Of a DNA stretch of 64,000 nt, positions 1 to 11,494 are shown piece after piece. Each line of letters opens with the position of its first letter. The stretch's first letter is position 1. The notes under the pieces were generated by a model. That model was not told where the DNA came from and searched no databases. It saw only the letters and a program-made list of their open reading frames with translations. The stretch spans positions 242,287-306,286 of the forward strand of contig CAAAJI010000038.1 of the NCBI GenBank assembly GCA_900642245.1, read 5' to 3'. Source of the stretch: Fragilaria radians (taxonomy: Eukaryota; Bacillariophyta; Fragilariophyceae; Fragilariales; Fragilariaceae). The translations under genes and the position numbers were made by a program.

Positions 1-1266
1 TCCAAGAGGCTTATTTATTAAGAAAGGCCCGGCTCTTTGGGATTGGAGGCGACATTTCAGTAGATTACCGGAATGTAACGAGAAAGATAGAGTTGTTGTT
101 TTAAAGTTTTCATTCTTACCAGAGGATGAAGATGTTGGATCTTCTTCGAAATCGATACCTGATATAGAGAGAAGTGAAGTAATGCCACCATTGAATGAAA
201 TTATGACTATCGTTGTTACAACATCTCCAATTAAATCACATCCATCGACTGAAGTGTTGCAAAGGACTTTTGAAACCTTTTTCTTTGCAGGCCCCGAGTT
301 TTTAAAATGCCAAAAGTTCATTGTTTGCGATGGCGTTCGGATTCAAGATGAAACCGGAGCAATAAGTCGAAAGCATGCTAATGTCAAGCAAGCGCTACGC
401 AACGGAATAGCCACATGCTCGCAAGCGAACAATTATGAAGAATTCAAGGCAAGTTACGAATTATCTGTCAAGAGGCCAATGAAGATTCTCCATTCTATAA
501 TACCATAATCGAAGAATTATCCACCCGGCATGGATATGGCTTCGCTTTGCGTCACGCCTTGCACCATTGCGTCAAAACGCCCTACGTTTGTGTCATACAA
601 CATGATCGGACCTTCATGCGTCCTACGCCCATGATACAAGTGCTAGAAACCATGTGGCATAATCCTATGGTCAAGTATGTCGGGATTAGTATGCGAAGCA
701 ACTTGATGTATCGGGAAATTTTTCTGAGTAGATATGGTAAGATTGCACACGATGATTTGAGTCAATTGGTCTTACGACCAAAAGAATTATTAGTGGATGC
801 CAAGAAGTTTGGACCTGATAGCGAGTCAATCAAGGACATGGAGATTCCTCATGAGAAGTTAAAGGTTAATATTGAGAGCTTGAAAGATGTCTACATGCAA
901 AGTCTGCAAAACACAGGACAAATGGATTGGCTCAAGCACAACCCAGTCCCTGAAGGTCTTCATCAAATGACTCTCACGCCTACAATTTTTTGGTATGATA
1001 ATACTCATGTGGTGGATACATGTCATTACAGAGATTTCATTTTTGATCCTGCTTCGAAGATGGTGGCAAAAGGTGGATTTGTGGAGGATAAGACAAGTCC
1101 CATAATCGTTAAAACGGTGGAGCGATTGGGGCTTGCGGCAGGACACGAGAGATTTGGATGTTACTTATTAGATGACCATTCCGGTATGTTCTTTACAGGA
1201 CATCTAGATGGTGGTAGTTATATTGTACATGCAGAGCGAGAAAAGCAATTTGGACCTTTGAAATAA
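1..1266 (+). CDS. 5'-truncated protein, glycosyltransferase-like in appearance, frame broken near 450
   Basis: The reading frame is open from the first bases of the window (frame of position 2), so the gene begins outside it. It runs through TIVVTTSPIKSHPSTEVLQ and KFIVCDGVR, then leaves frame; the second half (RHGYGFALRHAL, VIQHDRTFM, then TPTIFWYDNTHVVDTCHYR) is open from 475 to the stop at 1264-1266. A beta-strand followed by a substrate-like loop (CVIQHDRTF) and 'VVTTSP...' at the front resemble the start of nucleotide-sugar transferase folds, but I cannot name the family. The two halves can be joined by a 1-nt indel around 446-453, or by removing 449-474, which has a GC...AG border (AAG/GCAAGT). 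Alternatives: assembly error, or a pseudogene. I am confident that both halves belong to one gene, and unsure of its function. Confidence 0.6.
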
Positions 1267-2469
1267 ACGTCAGTAACGTGAATGTACTTAATTTGGAAGT
1301 CAGAATATGCATATTATTACTCTACGGTTCTGATGTTGCAGACGCTACTTACTTGGCTTAACTACAGAATTTCCTCGTTCTTTTTGGGGACATGTCATGT
1401 CGGACTTCTTTTCATAGGTAGTTTTTTTTTCCCAATGCATGTAGCTTTTCGAATGCCAAATGAAACGCGAAATGCATAGTGTCAATATCATGCTCTATTT
1501 TTTGTGATCATTAGTAGAAAATAGTTGAAAGTACCTTTCTCTTCATGAAGTAAATCTAGCGATTGTGTCAACATAGCTTACAACCTAAACCCTACTTTGA
1601 TGCTACTCTTTCGTAATGCTGATTAACTTTCCATTCAACATAGTCTCAAAGATGTACTCTTGTGATTTAATTCACGTCAAGAAGTAGTAATCCATTGCAA
1701 CAGCATTATCAATTATGAAAAACATTATTCTTAACCCATTAGAGCAATAACTTGTATCCATGTAGTTGGCACGCACACCGGAGGAAGCAGTTTCCTCCAT
1801 TGAGACGACTTAACTAAAATCTGTCTACACCGCAATTGGTTATGACATGCAGATGGTCTCCTTGACTGCTCCAGCAATATGCTACATGAGTGTAAGTTCA
1901 AGGCTCATAACAAAAGGCTAGAGGGGAAAGCAAAGTTATGGAAGATCACCATGCAAGTATGCATCATGAATGATCCCATGTTGGTAGAAAAGATATTGAA
2001 TCAAGTGAAGACAAAGAGATGGGATTATTTGTTGCTGCTGCACCTAGTTTAGACACAATGGAACAAGTCTCAAACTGATTCATCCCTGACAACTTGGATT
2101 TGTTGTCAGTTATGTTTGCCATTGATGTTGTGCTTCACAATCCTCAAGATTCTCTCTAGGGCTGAGAACCTCTCAAAGAAATGGGAGAGTGGAACAGGGA
2201 GTTTCAGACATATTATTGGTTTAATCCGGACAACTTTTTGATCAAGCATGGTATCACAAAGACAAAATGGATATAGTGAAGTTGCAAGGCACAATGAAGT
2301 TGGAAGCGCTAAGGGGCCAACATAGTGTGATCAATTATTTATTCTTGGCTTTTAATGAATTCAAGACTCTACAAATGTTCCGGCAAAATATTGTGTATAG
2401 TACTCTTGTCGTTTCCATTAACAACAACAACAACAAATCACAAACAACTTGAAAATGTAGTACGTATTA
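1267..2469. other. Intergenic, no gene seen
   Basis: AT-rich, with only short chance ORFs. A CAA-repeat stretch (AACAACAACAACAAC) lies near 2421-2435. The first gene and the following minus-strand gene converge here, so it should hold both 3' ends. I see no convincing homology. Confidence 0.5.
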
Positions 2470-3819
2470 TTATGTTTTATTCTTTGAAATAGGCGCATAC
2501 TTGCAAGCGAAATTTTGAAGCGCTTTCTCGGTATGCGTTTTGACGTTATCGGAAATTGTTATATTCCTAGCGACGATAGAATTCCAAGGTGAAGATTTAG
2601 GGCATAGTTGAACCAGTCGCAATTGCCTGTCTGCGACGTCACCAGCAATCGGCAGAATCAATGAAGTCATCAACACTGATGGCAAATAATCTTGACAAGC
2701 CTCGTATAGGAAAGATAAATCCTGGTTTTGTTCATGTGAATTGAGTGTAATGTAGAGTAACATAGCAGCTGCATTTTTCACAGAATGATCTAGCGAGTCC
2801 AAAGATACAAGAACTTTGCGAGCAATTGAGACCAATATTCTTGACGCATTTTCAATACTACGATCGACGCAAGTATTGACCAAAGCGATAAAAAGAGAAC
2901 GTAAATGCTTTCCAAAATTTAATTGAAAGCCTAATTCTAAAACTTCCGCCAACGCCATAGTACTTTCTGCCTGAGCAAGGATTAATTCATTTGAATCGTC
3001 AGTAACACAAAGATCCAGTAACGACTCTATCAATTCTTGTCCCAATGTATTCAAATCGTCGAAAAATGTCTCAATTTCTTCGGGAGTAACTGAACCTTTG
3101 AGCGAGGCAATGCACGAAGCATACCAGTCTCTCATTGACTGAGAACCTTTCGCAACACAAGTTAGATGTTGAAGAAAGTCAGTAAGCAAGTTGCATAGGA
3201 TAGAGTCTTCTCGTTCATGGGTGACTAGCTTTAGCTCATTTATCAACTTCCTAGTCATGATTGTGACTAGCCAGAGGCAGTCGTCGTCTGATATGTTTGG
3301 TATCAAAGTGTAATTCTTCCATCTTGTGTGCAACAATTTCATCAATTCCACCAATGATGTTGAATAAGGTGCTGCTTGTTGACGAAACAGTTCTTCTCCT
3401 AGTCGATCTAATAGCGCATCCGCATCGCTGTCTTCCATTTCAACCAAGGAAAGAAGTTTAAGAGAAATGACGAAAAGGTTCTCTTGTATCTGTATGGTTT
3501 CATCGTGCATCCAATCCTTGGGACCCGTCTTGAGACACGTAGCGCTTTCTGAGGTAGCAATTCCCAATAGAATGGGAGTAGCATCTTGTAAAGTCTGCTG
3601 TTCTTCGAATGTCAGTTTCAAGTCATATGTGTAGCAGTAACCTTCCAACTGCGATAGGCTTCGCTCAAGTCTTCTCAGAATCCTCCTAAACTCGTGAGCT
3701 TTTGCATTGGTACTAATACTAATTGAATCCGTGTTATAATTAACAGTTCCACTACCTTCGGATTTAAAAGCATAGAAGGCTTCAAAGGAATGGTAGACTT
3801 CTTGAGCTAAACTTTGCAT
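2470..3819 (-). CDS. Conserved-looking helical protein of unknown function
   Basis: A single open frame of about 449 codons. The first ATG in frame is at 3819 (MQSLAQEVYHSFEAFY); the frame extends nine codons further upstream only from a TTG, so 3819 is preferred. The protein has no signal peptide and no membrane segment. It is almost entirely amphipathic helix with Leu-rich pairs (for example LTDFLQHLTCVA, LRSLFIALVNTC, ILVSIARKVLVSL), which suggests an ARM/HEAT-type or other alpha-solenoid scaffold. The N-terminal third contains a coiled-coil-like segment (EFRRILRRLERSLSQLEGY). Codon use and length without a stop support a real gene. I do not recognise the family, and a function cannot be given from sequence alone. 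Confidence 0.75.
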   Translation of the reverse strand: MQSLAQEVYHSFEAFYAFKSEGSGTVNYNTDSISISTNAKAHEFRRILRRLERSLSQLEGYCYTYDLKLTFEEQQTLQDATPILLGIATSESATCLKTGPKDWMHDETIQIQENLFVISLKLLSLVEMEDSDADALLDRLGEELFRQQAAPYSTSLVELMKLLHTRWKNYTLIPNISDDDCLWLVTIMTRKLINELKLVTHEREDSILCNLLTDFLQHLTCVAKGSQSMRDWYASCIASLKGSVTPEEIETFFDDLNTLGQELIESLLDLCVTDDSNELILAQAESTMALAEVLELGFQLNFGKHLRSLFIALVNTCVDRSIENASRILVSIARKVLVSLDSLDHSVKNAAAMLLYITLNSHEQNQDLSFLYEACQDYLPSVLMTSLILPIAGDVADRQLRLVQLCPKSSPWNSIVARNITISDNVKTHTEKALQNFACKYAPISKNKT

Positions 3820-3960
3820 GTTTTTTTTGAAATTGTATATTAGCAACCTTGACTGGGATCAAGTGCCTAAAATGTGATTCGGAAATCCAAATTTCGCACC
3901 GTACTGCCGATATTGTCATTGTTAATGCGAAAAAACTTGCAATGACCCGGATATTAGCGA

Positions 3961-4915
3961 AGGCAGTAGTTGGTGCTTGCTTCGCTCCGCAGAGTTAACT
4001 GCAAAAGAACATGCATCTTAGCAATAAAATTCCAGCAATAATTACGACATGGATATGTATGATTGCCATTTGTGAGCCTAGGATTTGCAGGTCAAGCATT
4101 TTGATGCATGACACAACATTTAAGTTTTACTATTCGACCTAACATGTCATTTGTTTCTACAATTGCATGCAACATCACAGCACTTAAAGTAAATTATACC
4201 ATTGATTTAGCATTGACATTAGGAAGGTGTAAAGGTAGTCATTTCATTTTAGCTATGGTCTAAAGACATAGTTTTAGCTTTTTCTTGCGTTGTTGTTGTA
4301 GGAGTTATTTCTGCTGACGTTATTGGAACGCCAAAGATTGTTGGTGGAAAAATCAAAATAATATTGTTGACTGTACAAAGTCAATATCATTGTTCTGTTT
4401 TCTTTATAAAATTTATTCTTTATTTGTTTGACAGTAAAAAATGAGGCAAATGAAGGTTTAATACAATATGAATCATCCCAAACATTCAACCACATTATTG
4501 ATCCAATGATTAATGCCTTTTAACCAGTTAAAATTAGACTTAAGATTAAAAAGCACAAGAGATCTTTTTCCTCAATTTAAAGGAATATTGTTATTTATTT
4601 TTCAATGCTTTGAAGGAATTTCATTTAGTTGCAGATTAATATCGCAAGTAGATCTATCCACTATGGACTATACGATGAAAATTTCAAGAGTATTTGCATG
4701 ACAATTGCGTTACATATTCTACAGTTTACAACTGAAAGTCACAACAACATTCTAGCATGATTGAGTTAGCTATAACCCTAGTGATTTTTGTCACTCACTC
4801 TGTAAACGCTTCACTCGTACTCGATCACTTTCTCGAGTAGTATTGTACTTTCAAAACACGGAAGGGTTAAGGGGTAGCACTAGCCAGATCGGATGTGAAA
4901 CTTTTTCAGTAGTAG
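3961..4915. repeat. Direct tandem duplication of about 950 bp, copy A
   Basis: Starts with a landmark 'GTGCTTGCTTCGCTCCGCAG' followed by AGAGTTAACT (3991) and ends after 'AAGGGTTAAGGGGTAGC' and 'GGATGTGAAACTTTTT' (about 4895). The same landmarks recur in order in copy B, offset by 951-955 bp. Between them both copies share GAAGGTGTAAAGGTAGT, TTTAGCTTTTTCTTGCG, TTGTTTGACAGT and ATGATTAATGCCTTTTAA. The copies have diverged by substitutions and small indels, so the duplication is old. No coding capacity is evident; short ORFs here are not conserved between copies. Confidence 0.85.
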
Positions 4916-5870
4916 GACTAGTAGTTAGTGCTTGCTTTGCTCCGCAGAGTTAACTATTTTACAAAAGAGAAAATGTAGCTTTGACTTTTTACATTTCTAG
5001 TATGACAAAGATGTTTGTCATTGTTATTTGTGAACCTATTTACTACTTGATCTAACATGTGAGTGGTATCTATAGTTGCATTCAACATCACAGAACTTAA
5101 CGTAAATTTTACCATTGATTTAGAATTGGCATTAGGAAGGTGTAAAGGTAGTAATTTTTTCTATTAAAACTATGGTTTAAAGACATATTTTAGCTTTTTC
5201 TTGCGCTATTGTTGTAGAATTTATTGGTGCTGCTGTTATTGGAACGTCAAGGATTTCTTGGCGAAAATATCAAAATAAAGCTGTTGGTACAAAGTCAATA
5301 TTGCTGTTTTGTTAACTTTATAAAATGTATTCTTTACTTGTTTGACAGTTTAAAAAATAAGGCAAATGTAGGATTACTACAACAGAATCATCCCAAAGAT
5401 ACAACAATATAAGGGATCCATATGATTAATGCCTTTTAAACCAGTTATAATTAGGCTTAAGATTAAGAAGTACAAAAGATCATTTTGCTCAATTTAAAGG
5501 AATAGTGTTATTTATTTTTTCATTGTTGTGAAGAAATGTCATTAAGTTGCAGATTAAAATTGCAATTAGATCTATCCATATTTCAGTAGCATTCGAATGG
5601 TAATTGCGTTAAATATTGTAAAGTTTACGAATGAAAGTCTCGACAACTTTCTAGTTTATCGAAGTAGGATGGAATTCTATGTTTACTACCCGATAATTAA
5701 AAAAATTAAATCAGGAACCGTTTGATTTAGCGGTACCCTATTGATTTTTGTCGCTCACTCTGTACTCGTACTCGATCGCTTTCTTGAATATTACTGTACT
5801 AACAAAACGCACAAGGGTTAAGGGGTAGCCTCGGCCAGAAAGGATGTGAAACTTTTTTAGCAGTACTACG
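4916..5870. repeat. Direct tandem duplication of about 950 bp, copy B
   Basis: Second copy of the unit described for 3961-4915: GTGCTTGCTTTGCTCCGCAG at about 4928, AGAGTTAACT at 4946, and the terminal block AGGGGTAGCC...AGGATGTGAAACTTTTTT at about 5820-5857. It abuts the presumed 3' end of the copia remnant to its right, so the unit could be a solo or duplicated terminal repeat of a mobile element, but I see no clear TG...CA ends or target-site duplication. Confidence 0.85.
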
Positions 5871-6594
5871 AGACGCTTGGATCAACATCCGGATAATTCC
5901 TTTCTCTCCCTTTCCTTCAACACTTCTTCTGACGCTTTTCGCTTTTTCCAATCAAGTATATCAGTCCTGAATAACAAGTAAGGTGGACTGGAAATTGCTC
6001 CATTTTCAGGAGATGATAAAGACTCAATTTTCTGTTCTAGAACTCTTCATCAAAAGCAAATAAGATGAAGATTGATGTGAAAGGGGACAGTTGCCTTCAA
6101 AAATCAATTCGTCATGAAGGCGTACTACAGCAAATTGAAATGGCTTATCCCATGCCGTGTGAGTCAGATCTTATTTGGCATTATTGATCATTTAAGCGCT
6201 GTAAACTTACCTGAAGGAGATGCGCATTGTTCGGATCAATCTAAAGGAAAATGTGAATCAAAGGCAGAGGCAAATCTCATGACACATCCATCTACGTGAC
6301 AAAATACTATTCAATCCTAAATTTTAATCCTCATATATTGAAAAGCTTAGATTCAACTCATTGTTCATAGATTCTTGGCATCTTCCCTTAGGTGTCACGA
6401 AACTCATCTGTTTCTCAATTCTGATAAGATTTGGCCATATAAGCATATTTTTTCCTTTCTTTTCTTTATATTTTTTCACACATAATATTTTGTTTTTCTT
6501 TTCTTAATTTTAATTTCACACGTAACATCTAAATGTTAATTATGTGATTAACCCATCAAACGGGGGAAATACTCACCGCTCCTTTGAATGTATT
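5871..6594. other. Non-coding; candidate terminal-repeat region of the copia remnant
   Basis: No gene seen. On the minus strand this lies directly downstream of the element's RNase H end (stop near 6610, then a purine-rich stretch near 6575-6590), where the 3' LTR would be expected. I could not find the matching 5' copy, so LTR status is inference only. Confidence 0.3.
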
Positions 6595-7800
6595 ATGCCC
6601 ACATCATTCTTCAGATTACCTCTCCACAAAGCCTCTTTGCATGAAATTAAAAATCTTCAATCTGAGACTTTTTGTGAAAACATCTGCCATGTTTTCATCT
6701 GATCTTATAAAATAGCTTCCACAAAGGCCATTTTCCACCTATTCACGGCTAAAATGATACTTGATAGCAATGTGTTTTGTCCTTTTCCCAGAATACTGGG
6801 CCAATATAATCCTTGACAGGTTTGCTTGCTTCAATTCCGAAAATACTCATTAGTTTAACTTAAACTCAACCTCGCGACTTTTCTTGCATACAGCAACATA
6901 TTCAGCGTCAATGCTACAAGGTTAAACTGGATTGTGACTTGGATCTCCAGGATATCGGAACACCGCAGATAAGCAGCACATATCCTGTGATCCTCTTTGG
7001 GTCGTCCTTGTCTCCGGAAAAATCGCAATCAATATAGGCACAAAACTCCCACAATTGAACTTTAAATTCAGCTTCTTAACCTTGGTTTGTACCACAAATG
7101 GATGAGTTGCTTTAGTTCCTTCTCAAAAACACAGGTGCTGAAGGTATTGCCCGTCATTCTTCTTTGAGATATGTGTTAATTAGTTTGTCACAATTCGTGA
7201 CTGACCCAAAGTGAAATCTCCAACTTATTCACCAAATTACCACCTAAGAAAGCCCTTGAACTTTTCAACCTTCATCTTGAAAATATGATTCAGACCTGAA
7301 ACAACTTCCTCCATCATGTTCTCGCCCCCATCCACAAATGCATTTTTGACATACATGCACAAGGCTTCCTGCTTGAAAAATATGCATGGGTCAACATTTT
7401 AAATGATCCTATTTTTAACCCTACTCAACGTTTGATCTTTGATTAATTCATCTACATTGGCCTTACTCCAAAAGACAACGTCCACTTAAAGCTGGTAAAT
7501 TGGTCTTCAACTCAGTTCAATGTTTGTTGCTTTTAGCTGCTTGTGCAGTTTATATCTATTTACATCCTCAGCCCATACACCTTTAGCTTGTGTAGACATT
7601 TTTGTAAGTTTAACCATTTGTTCTTTGCCAGAACACAAACAACACACTGATGCATCTTTTGCGCTTAAGTAAATCACATGTTCTTGGTCGTAGCTCAACC
7701 TGTCTTTGAAGCTGAAAATCCTGCTCACAGATCCATTCTTCAGGATCCATATGCTATTATCTTCTAACCTTCTCTGCATCAATTTTCTTGACAAGACTTG
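6595..7800 (-). mobile_element. Decayed Ty1/copia-type retrotransposon (protease, RT end and RNase H pieces)
   Basis: Reading the minus strand from right to left gives, in copia order: a protease-like stretch (about 7700-7790; 'WILKNGS...FSFKDRLS', where active elements have D-S-G); a short KLHKQL stretch like the pre-integrase zone (about 7520-7560); the end of a reverse transcriptase ('DPCIFFKQEALCMYV', about 7330-7400); then RNase H ('AYIDCDFSGDKDDPKRITGY', 'PISWRSKSQSS', 'AEYVAVCKK', 'ENMADVFTKSLR', about 6610-7070). Integrase and most of the RT are missing; stops and frame changes interrupt the rest, including one between the SQSS and AEY motifs. The protease Asp is lost and the YVDD box is altered, so the copy is inactive. 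The motif order and spelling identify the superfamily with good confidence. Confidence 0.8.
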
Positions 7801-8161
7801 GAACTTAGTTCAAACCTCTCCAAAAGTTCTTCCATACATCTTTAGTTTGGTATCTTTTCTTGAAAGATTTAGGTGAGAGTTAATAAACTGTTTAATCAAA
7901 GTGAGTTCTATTGATAAGATGGATATTTCTAAGAAGAAACATTTAATTGAGCTTGAATTTGAGAGGTACTTGAGAGTAAAAACAAAGTTTTGGAATTCTA
8001 AACTACATGGAAAAGAAATTATTTTCTTTCTACCTTCTATATTTTTCAAAACTTCAGTTCTTTTCTCCCCTTAACTTCACCAAGAAACTTCTTAACAGTA
8101 GGGATAATCAGAACAGTAGTGTTTTGACCGTTTCCAAAGTTAAGTACTCAATATCTTTCCA
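7801..8161. other. Intergenic, upstream of the thioesterase-like gene
   Basis: May include further decayed 5' sequence of the copia remnant, but nothing recognisable. Presumed promoter and 5' UTR of the gene starting at 8162. Confidence 0.3.
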
Positions 8162-8911
8162 ATGTTTAGAAACGCCATACTTTGTTCGCTTGTGTGGCTT
8201 CTGGGAAGAATGACGTCTACTCTAGCGGTTAACCTAAATTCAACCTACAAAACTAGTGCTCTGATATTCCTTCACGGACTTGGCGATACGCCGGAAGGAT
8301 GGTCTTCGCTTGAGCAAATGCTTCCGAAGATCAAGCCAAGACTATCGAATGTGAAGTACGTTTTTCCAGCAGCTCCAACGATACCGATTTCGATTAATGG
8401 TAATGCGGCCATGCCTGGCTGGTTCGATATACTTGATTGGCCAATTGGACTCAGCGCCAGAGACGATAAAGACGGAATGCTTAAAGCTGTTGCCCAGATT
8501 GAGCAAGAAGTAGTTAAATTGGAAGCCGAAGGTATCACTCGAAACCGAATTGTTGTTGGAGGCTTCTCTCAAGGTGGTGCAATCGCTCTATTGACAGCAT
8601 ATAGGAACGCAGAGAAGCCTTCTGTAGCTGGCTGTATTTCCTTGAGTGGTTGGCTAACTCTTCGAGAAGAATTTCGCTTCTCAAATTCGATGCTGAGGCC
8701 ACCTCTCTTTTGGGGTCATGGGAAATATGATGATAAAGTTCTGTTTGAGCAGCAAGATCACGGTGTTCAAATTTTGAGGAATCTAGGAGTAGAAGTTTTG
8801 GCTAAATCATATCCCATGGGACACTCATCGGATCCTGATGAAATCAATGAGCTTGCAAGTTTCATCGATAACTTGTTGTACAATGAAAATGGCGAGTATT
8901 CAAATGAATGA
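8162..8911 (+). CDS. Acyl-protein thioesterase / lysophospholipase-like serine hydrolase
   Basis: An alpha/beta hydrolase of the phospholipase/carboxylesterase (LYPLA/APT) family, which removes palmitate from proteins or acyl chains from lysophospholipids. Visible landmarks: FLHGLGDTPEGW near the N-terminus, the nucleophile elbow GGFSQGG (Ser136), the Asp in HGKYDD (Asp190) and the His in MGHSSDPDE (His221), in the family's order and spacing. Length is 249 residues from the ATG at 8162. A second ATG at 8210 would give 233 residues, closer to cytosolic members. The extra 16 residues (MFRNAILCSLVWLLGR) are hydrophobic and could be a signal peptide or membrane anchor, so the choice of start decides location. 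No intron is needed. Confidence 0.92.
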   Translation: MFRNAILCSLVWLLGRMTSTLAVNLNSTYKTSALIFLHGLGDTPEGWSSLEQMLPKIKPRLSNVKYVFPAAPTIPISINGNAAMPGWFDILDWPIGLSARDDKDGMLKAVAQIEQEVVKLEAEGITRNRIVVGGFSQGGAIALLTAYRNAEKPSVAGCISLSGWLTLREEFRFSNSMLRPPLFWGHGKYDDKVLFEQQDHGVQILRNLGVEVLAKSYPMGHSSDPDEINELASFIDNLLYNENGEYSNE

Positions 8912-9998
8912 ATCTTCCGTGAAATAGATTCTATCATCAACATAGGTTACGAATTAGGTTTTAGCAATGTTAATCATGCGGCTGTATGTAGGACGATGCT
9001 ATCTTATTGCAATAACTTCAAAGCATTATTGCATGGAAAAAGATGTGTCTCCTGCAATTATAGGTAAAGTAGCATTAGGGTTACGAACAAATTCCTCTCC
9101 GATAAGCGTTGTCATGGAAGTCTCCTACCACTGACTATGCTACTACCTTATCTTTACTTAATGACATCACTAGCAGCCGATAAAATTTCGTGTCTTGAAA
9201 TCTGATCTTTTAATGTTTCGATAAATTTCAGAATCATCGTTACAAAAATTCATCAACGCATTCTTTTCTTGAAGCACTTGGTGAGAGTTATAAACTATTC
9301 ACCTTTTTATACCTCCCGAAGTCACCATTTATGAACGAAAATGTTCTAATGATGCTTGTCTGTAATTCTCAACTCGGCAATTCAAAAAATCTAAGTGCTA
9401 ATAAATATCACTATTTTCCTTGCTCTTCAAAAGAAATGTAGACACGGCGTAATCAAGAAGATATCAAATGCTTTGTGACTTGCGCATCTGCAAAATTATC
9501 TTTTGCAGAAGAAACACTTTACTTTCACCACCATGATAAGCGCTTACCTTTCCCTAGAATGACCTATTTTTCGTGCTATTGATGCGTTTCAAGTAGATTT
9601 CCTTGATTTGATATTCCGTGCTCCAAAACAAATTCTCTGGTATGTTGCCATGGGTACTCAACCCTTGAATCAAAAATTGATTGTTTCTCATGGTAAAAGC
9701 ATAATCTAGAATCTGAGGCTTACCGCTCCAAGGGATACAATTTTAGGGTCTGAATGTTACTTATTCTTCATGAAATCAGAGTGTTAAGTACAAAGGCTGA
9801 CGATATGCCTGGATTTAGTCTCACTCCTTCACAAGATCAAACTCCACTAAATGGCATGGACTCAACCATGACATAAAATAATCGAAAGTTTCATGAAGCA
9901 CATGAATCTTGTGAAGCAAACATTGTAAAGGGAACAGCAAAGAAGCAAGATTGGTAATATTAAGAAGACTAGAGAATTGAAAAGATTGCTTGGTTGTC
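8912..9998. other. Intergenic, no gene seen
   Basis: AT-rich, no ORF with coding character, no recognisable element. Confidence 0.45.
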
Positions 9999-10274
9999 NN
10001 NNNNNNNNNNNNNNNNNNNNNNNNNNNNNNNNNNNNNNNNNNNNNNNNNNNNNNNNNNNNNNNNNNNNNNNNNNNNNNNNNNNNNNNNNNNNNNNNNNNN
10101 NNNNNNNNNNNNNNNNNNNNNNNNNNNNNNNNNNNNNNNNNNNNNNNNNNNNNNNNNNNNNNNNNNNNNNNNNNNNNNNNNNNNNNNNNNNNNNNNNNNN
10201 NNNNNNNNNNNNNNNNNNNNNNNNNNNNNNNNNNNNNNNNNNNNNNNNNNNNNNNNNNNNNNNNNNNNNNNNNN
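9999..10274. other. Assembly gap (run of Ns)
   Basis: 276 unknown bases. Any ORF crossing it is an artefact. The true gap length is not known from the sequence. Confidence 1.
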
Positions 10275-11494
10275 GCAAAACTAAATGATTTAAGGAAGCA
10301 AGAATTTCATTAGACTTTAGAGCGATAAAAGTAGAAATCTTTGGAGGTGTAGAGCATGCAGTGTAGTCAAGAAGCAAAAAAGGAACTGAAAAGTGACGAC
10401 AGGTATTGCTATTTTAATACTTGAGGTGGAAAGGCTCTATAAGTCCATTGTAGATAAGCAATGTCAGTAAAAATAGTAAGACATTTCTTTTAGCCTGTTT
10501 TGTGCATAAAAGATATGCCTTGCATTTTGTGTTCAATTTAAACAATTGGATACCGCTTTGAACCTTGGCTACGCATCACGCTTCTTTTCAATATATCTTT
10601 TTTTCGAGTAAAGTGATGGCTTAAGGTCTGATGAGCTCAATAGAAGTACAAACATTAGGCCCCCTCATGTGTCATACATTTGTGACCGAAGTTTCAACTT
10701 TGAATGGTCATTCACACTTAACCATCTGGAATCATTTTATGAGGATAGTTGCTATTGCCGAATGAGTGTTCTTGATTGGCTGTTAAAGATGTGAGTCTAA
10801 TCTTGTAATTTCGAATAGAAATCTTGTTTTGTCTGCAGTTTTCTGGGTTTTTGGACAAAGGAAATAGTGAGGTAGTGTCATCATATTCATTCGATTTGAC
10901 TTTCTAATTAGTTTCCCTAGTTCTCGGTAAATTGAAAATACATAGCATCACGCATCTACCAATCAATAATGGGATTTCTTGTCACTAAGTTACTGCATTT
11001 TTCTTCTTTGTTGGCATGCTACTTATCTTTTCTCTTTCTATGTTTCTTCTGCCATCTAGAGCGCTAACATTTTGCTGAGGAGAAAGATTTTCTAAAAGTT
11101 TTTCTGTTGAAAATGCTTTCTTTTTCAAGTGTTGGTTTTTTATAGTCTTCAACAAATTACAGAAAATTCTGGGGCCTGAAGAATTATTTGTTGCTAACTG
11201 TGGCGTCAATCTTTTAAGATGTGACGTATATCACTGCAGTTTAAAGTTCGAACGAGTTTACTCTTTGTACTCCTCTATAGCTCAATATTTCTTCCCATAT
11301 GCCACGATGTATGATATCTTTACCAAATCATGTCTGGCTGAATGATATTGTAAGACCTTTCTATATCCTTGTTCACCACCTAGAGATTATATTATGTTCA
11401 ACTGCAAAAACTGGAATATAGAGTATTACAAGAATAGACGAGGATGAAACAACGGGAATACAGAATTATGTACAAATAATTTTCTTCGGCTTTA
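10275..11494. other. Intergenic, no gene seen
   Basis: AT-rich. The 74-codon ORF at 10985-11209 has no recognisable content. The right end should hold the 3' end of the minus-strand gene that stops at 11495. Confidence 0.4.

Noticed and set aside
3973..3995. GTGCTTGCTTCG... resembling the 5' end of U6 snRNA
   Set aside because: Only the first dozen bases look similar; the U6 core is absent in both copies of the duplicated unit.
8007..8213. 68-codon ORF overlapping the thioesterase start
   Set aside because: Different frame from the hydrolase and without coding character.
9862..10377. ORFs of up to 171 codons made largely of X
   Set aside because: Run of Ns in an assembly gap; not evidence of coding.
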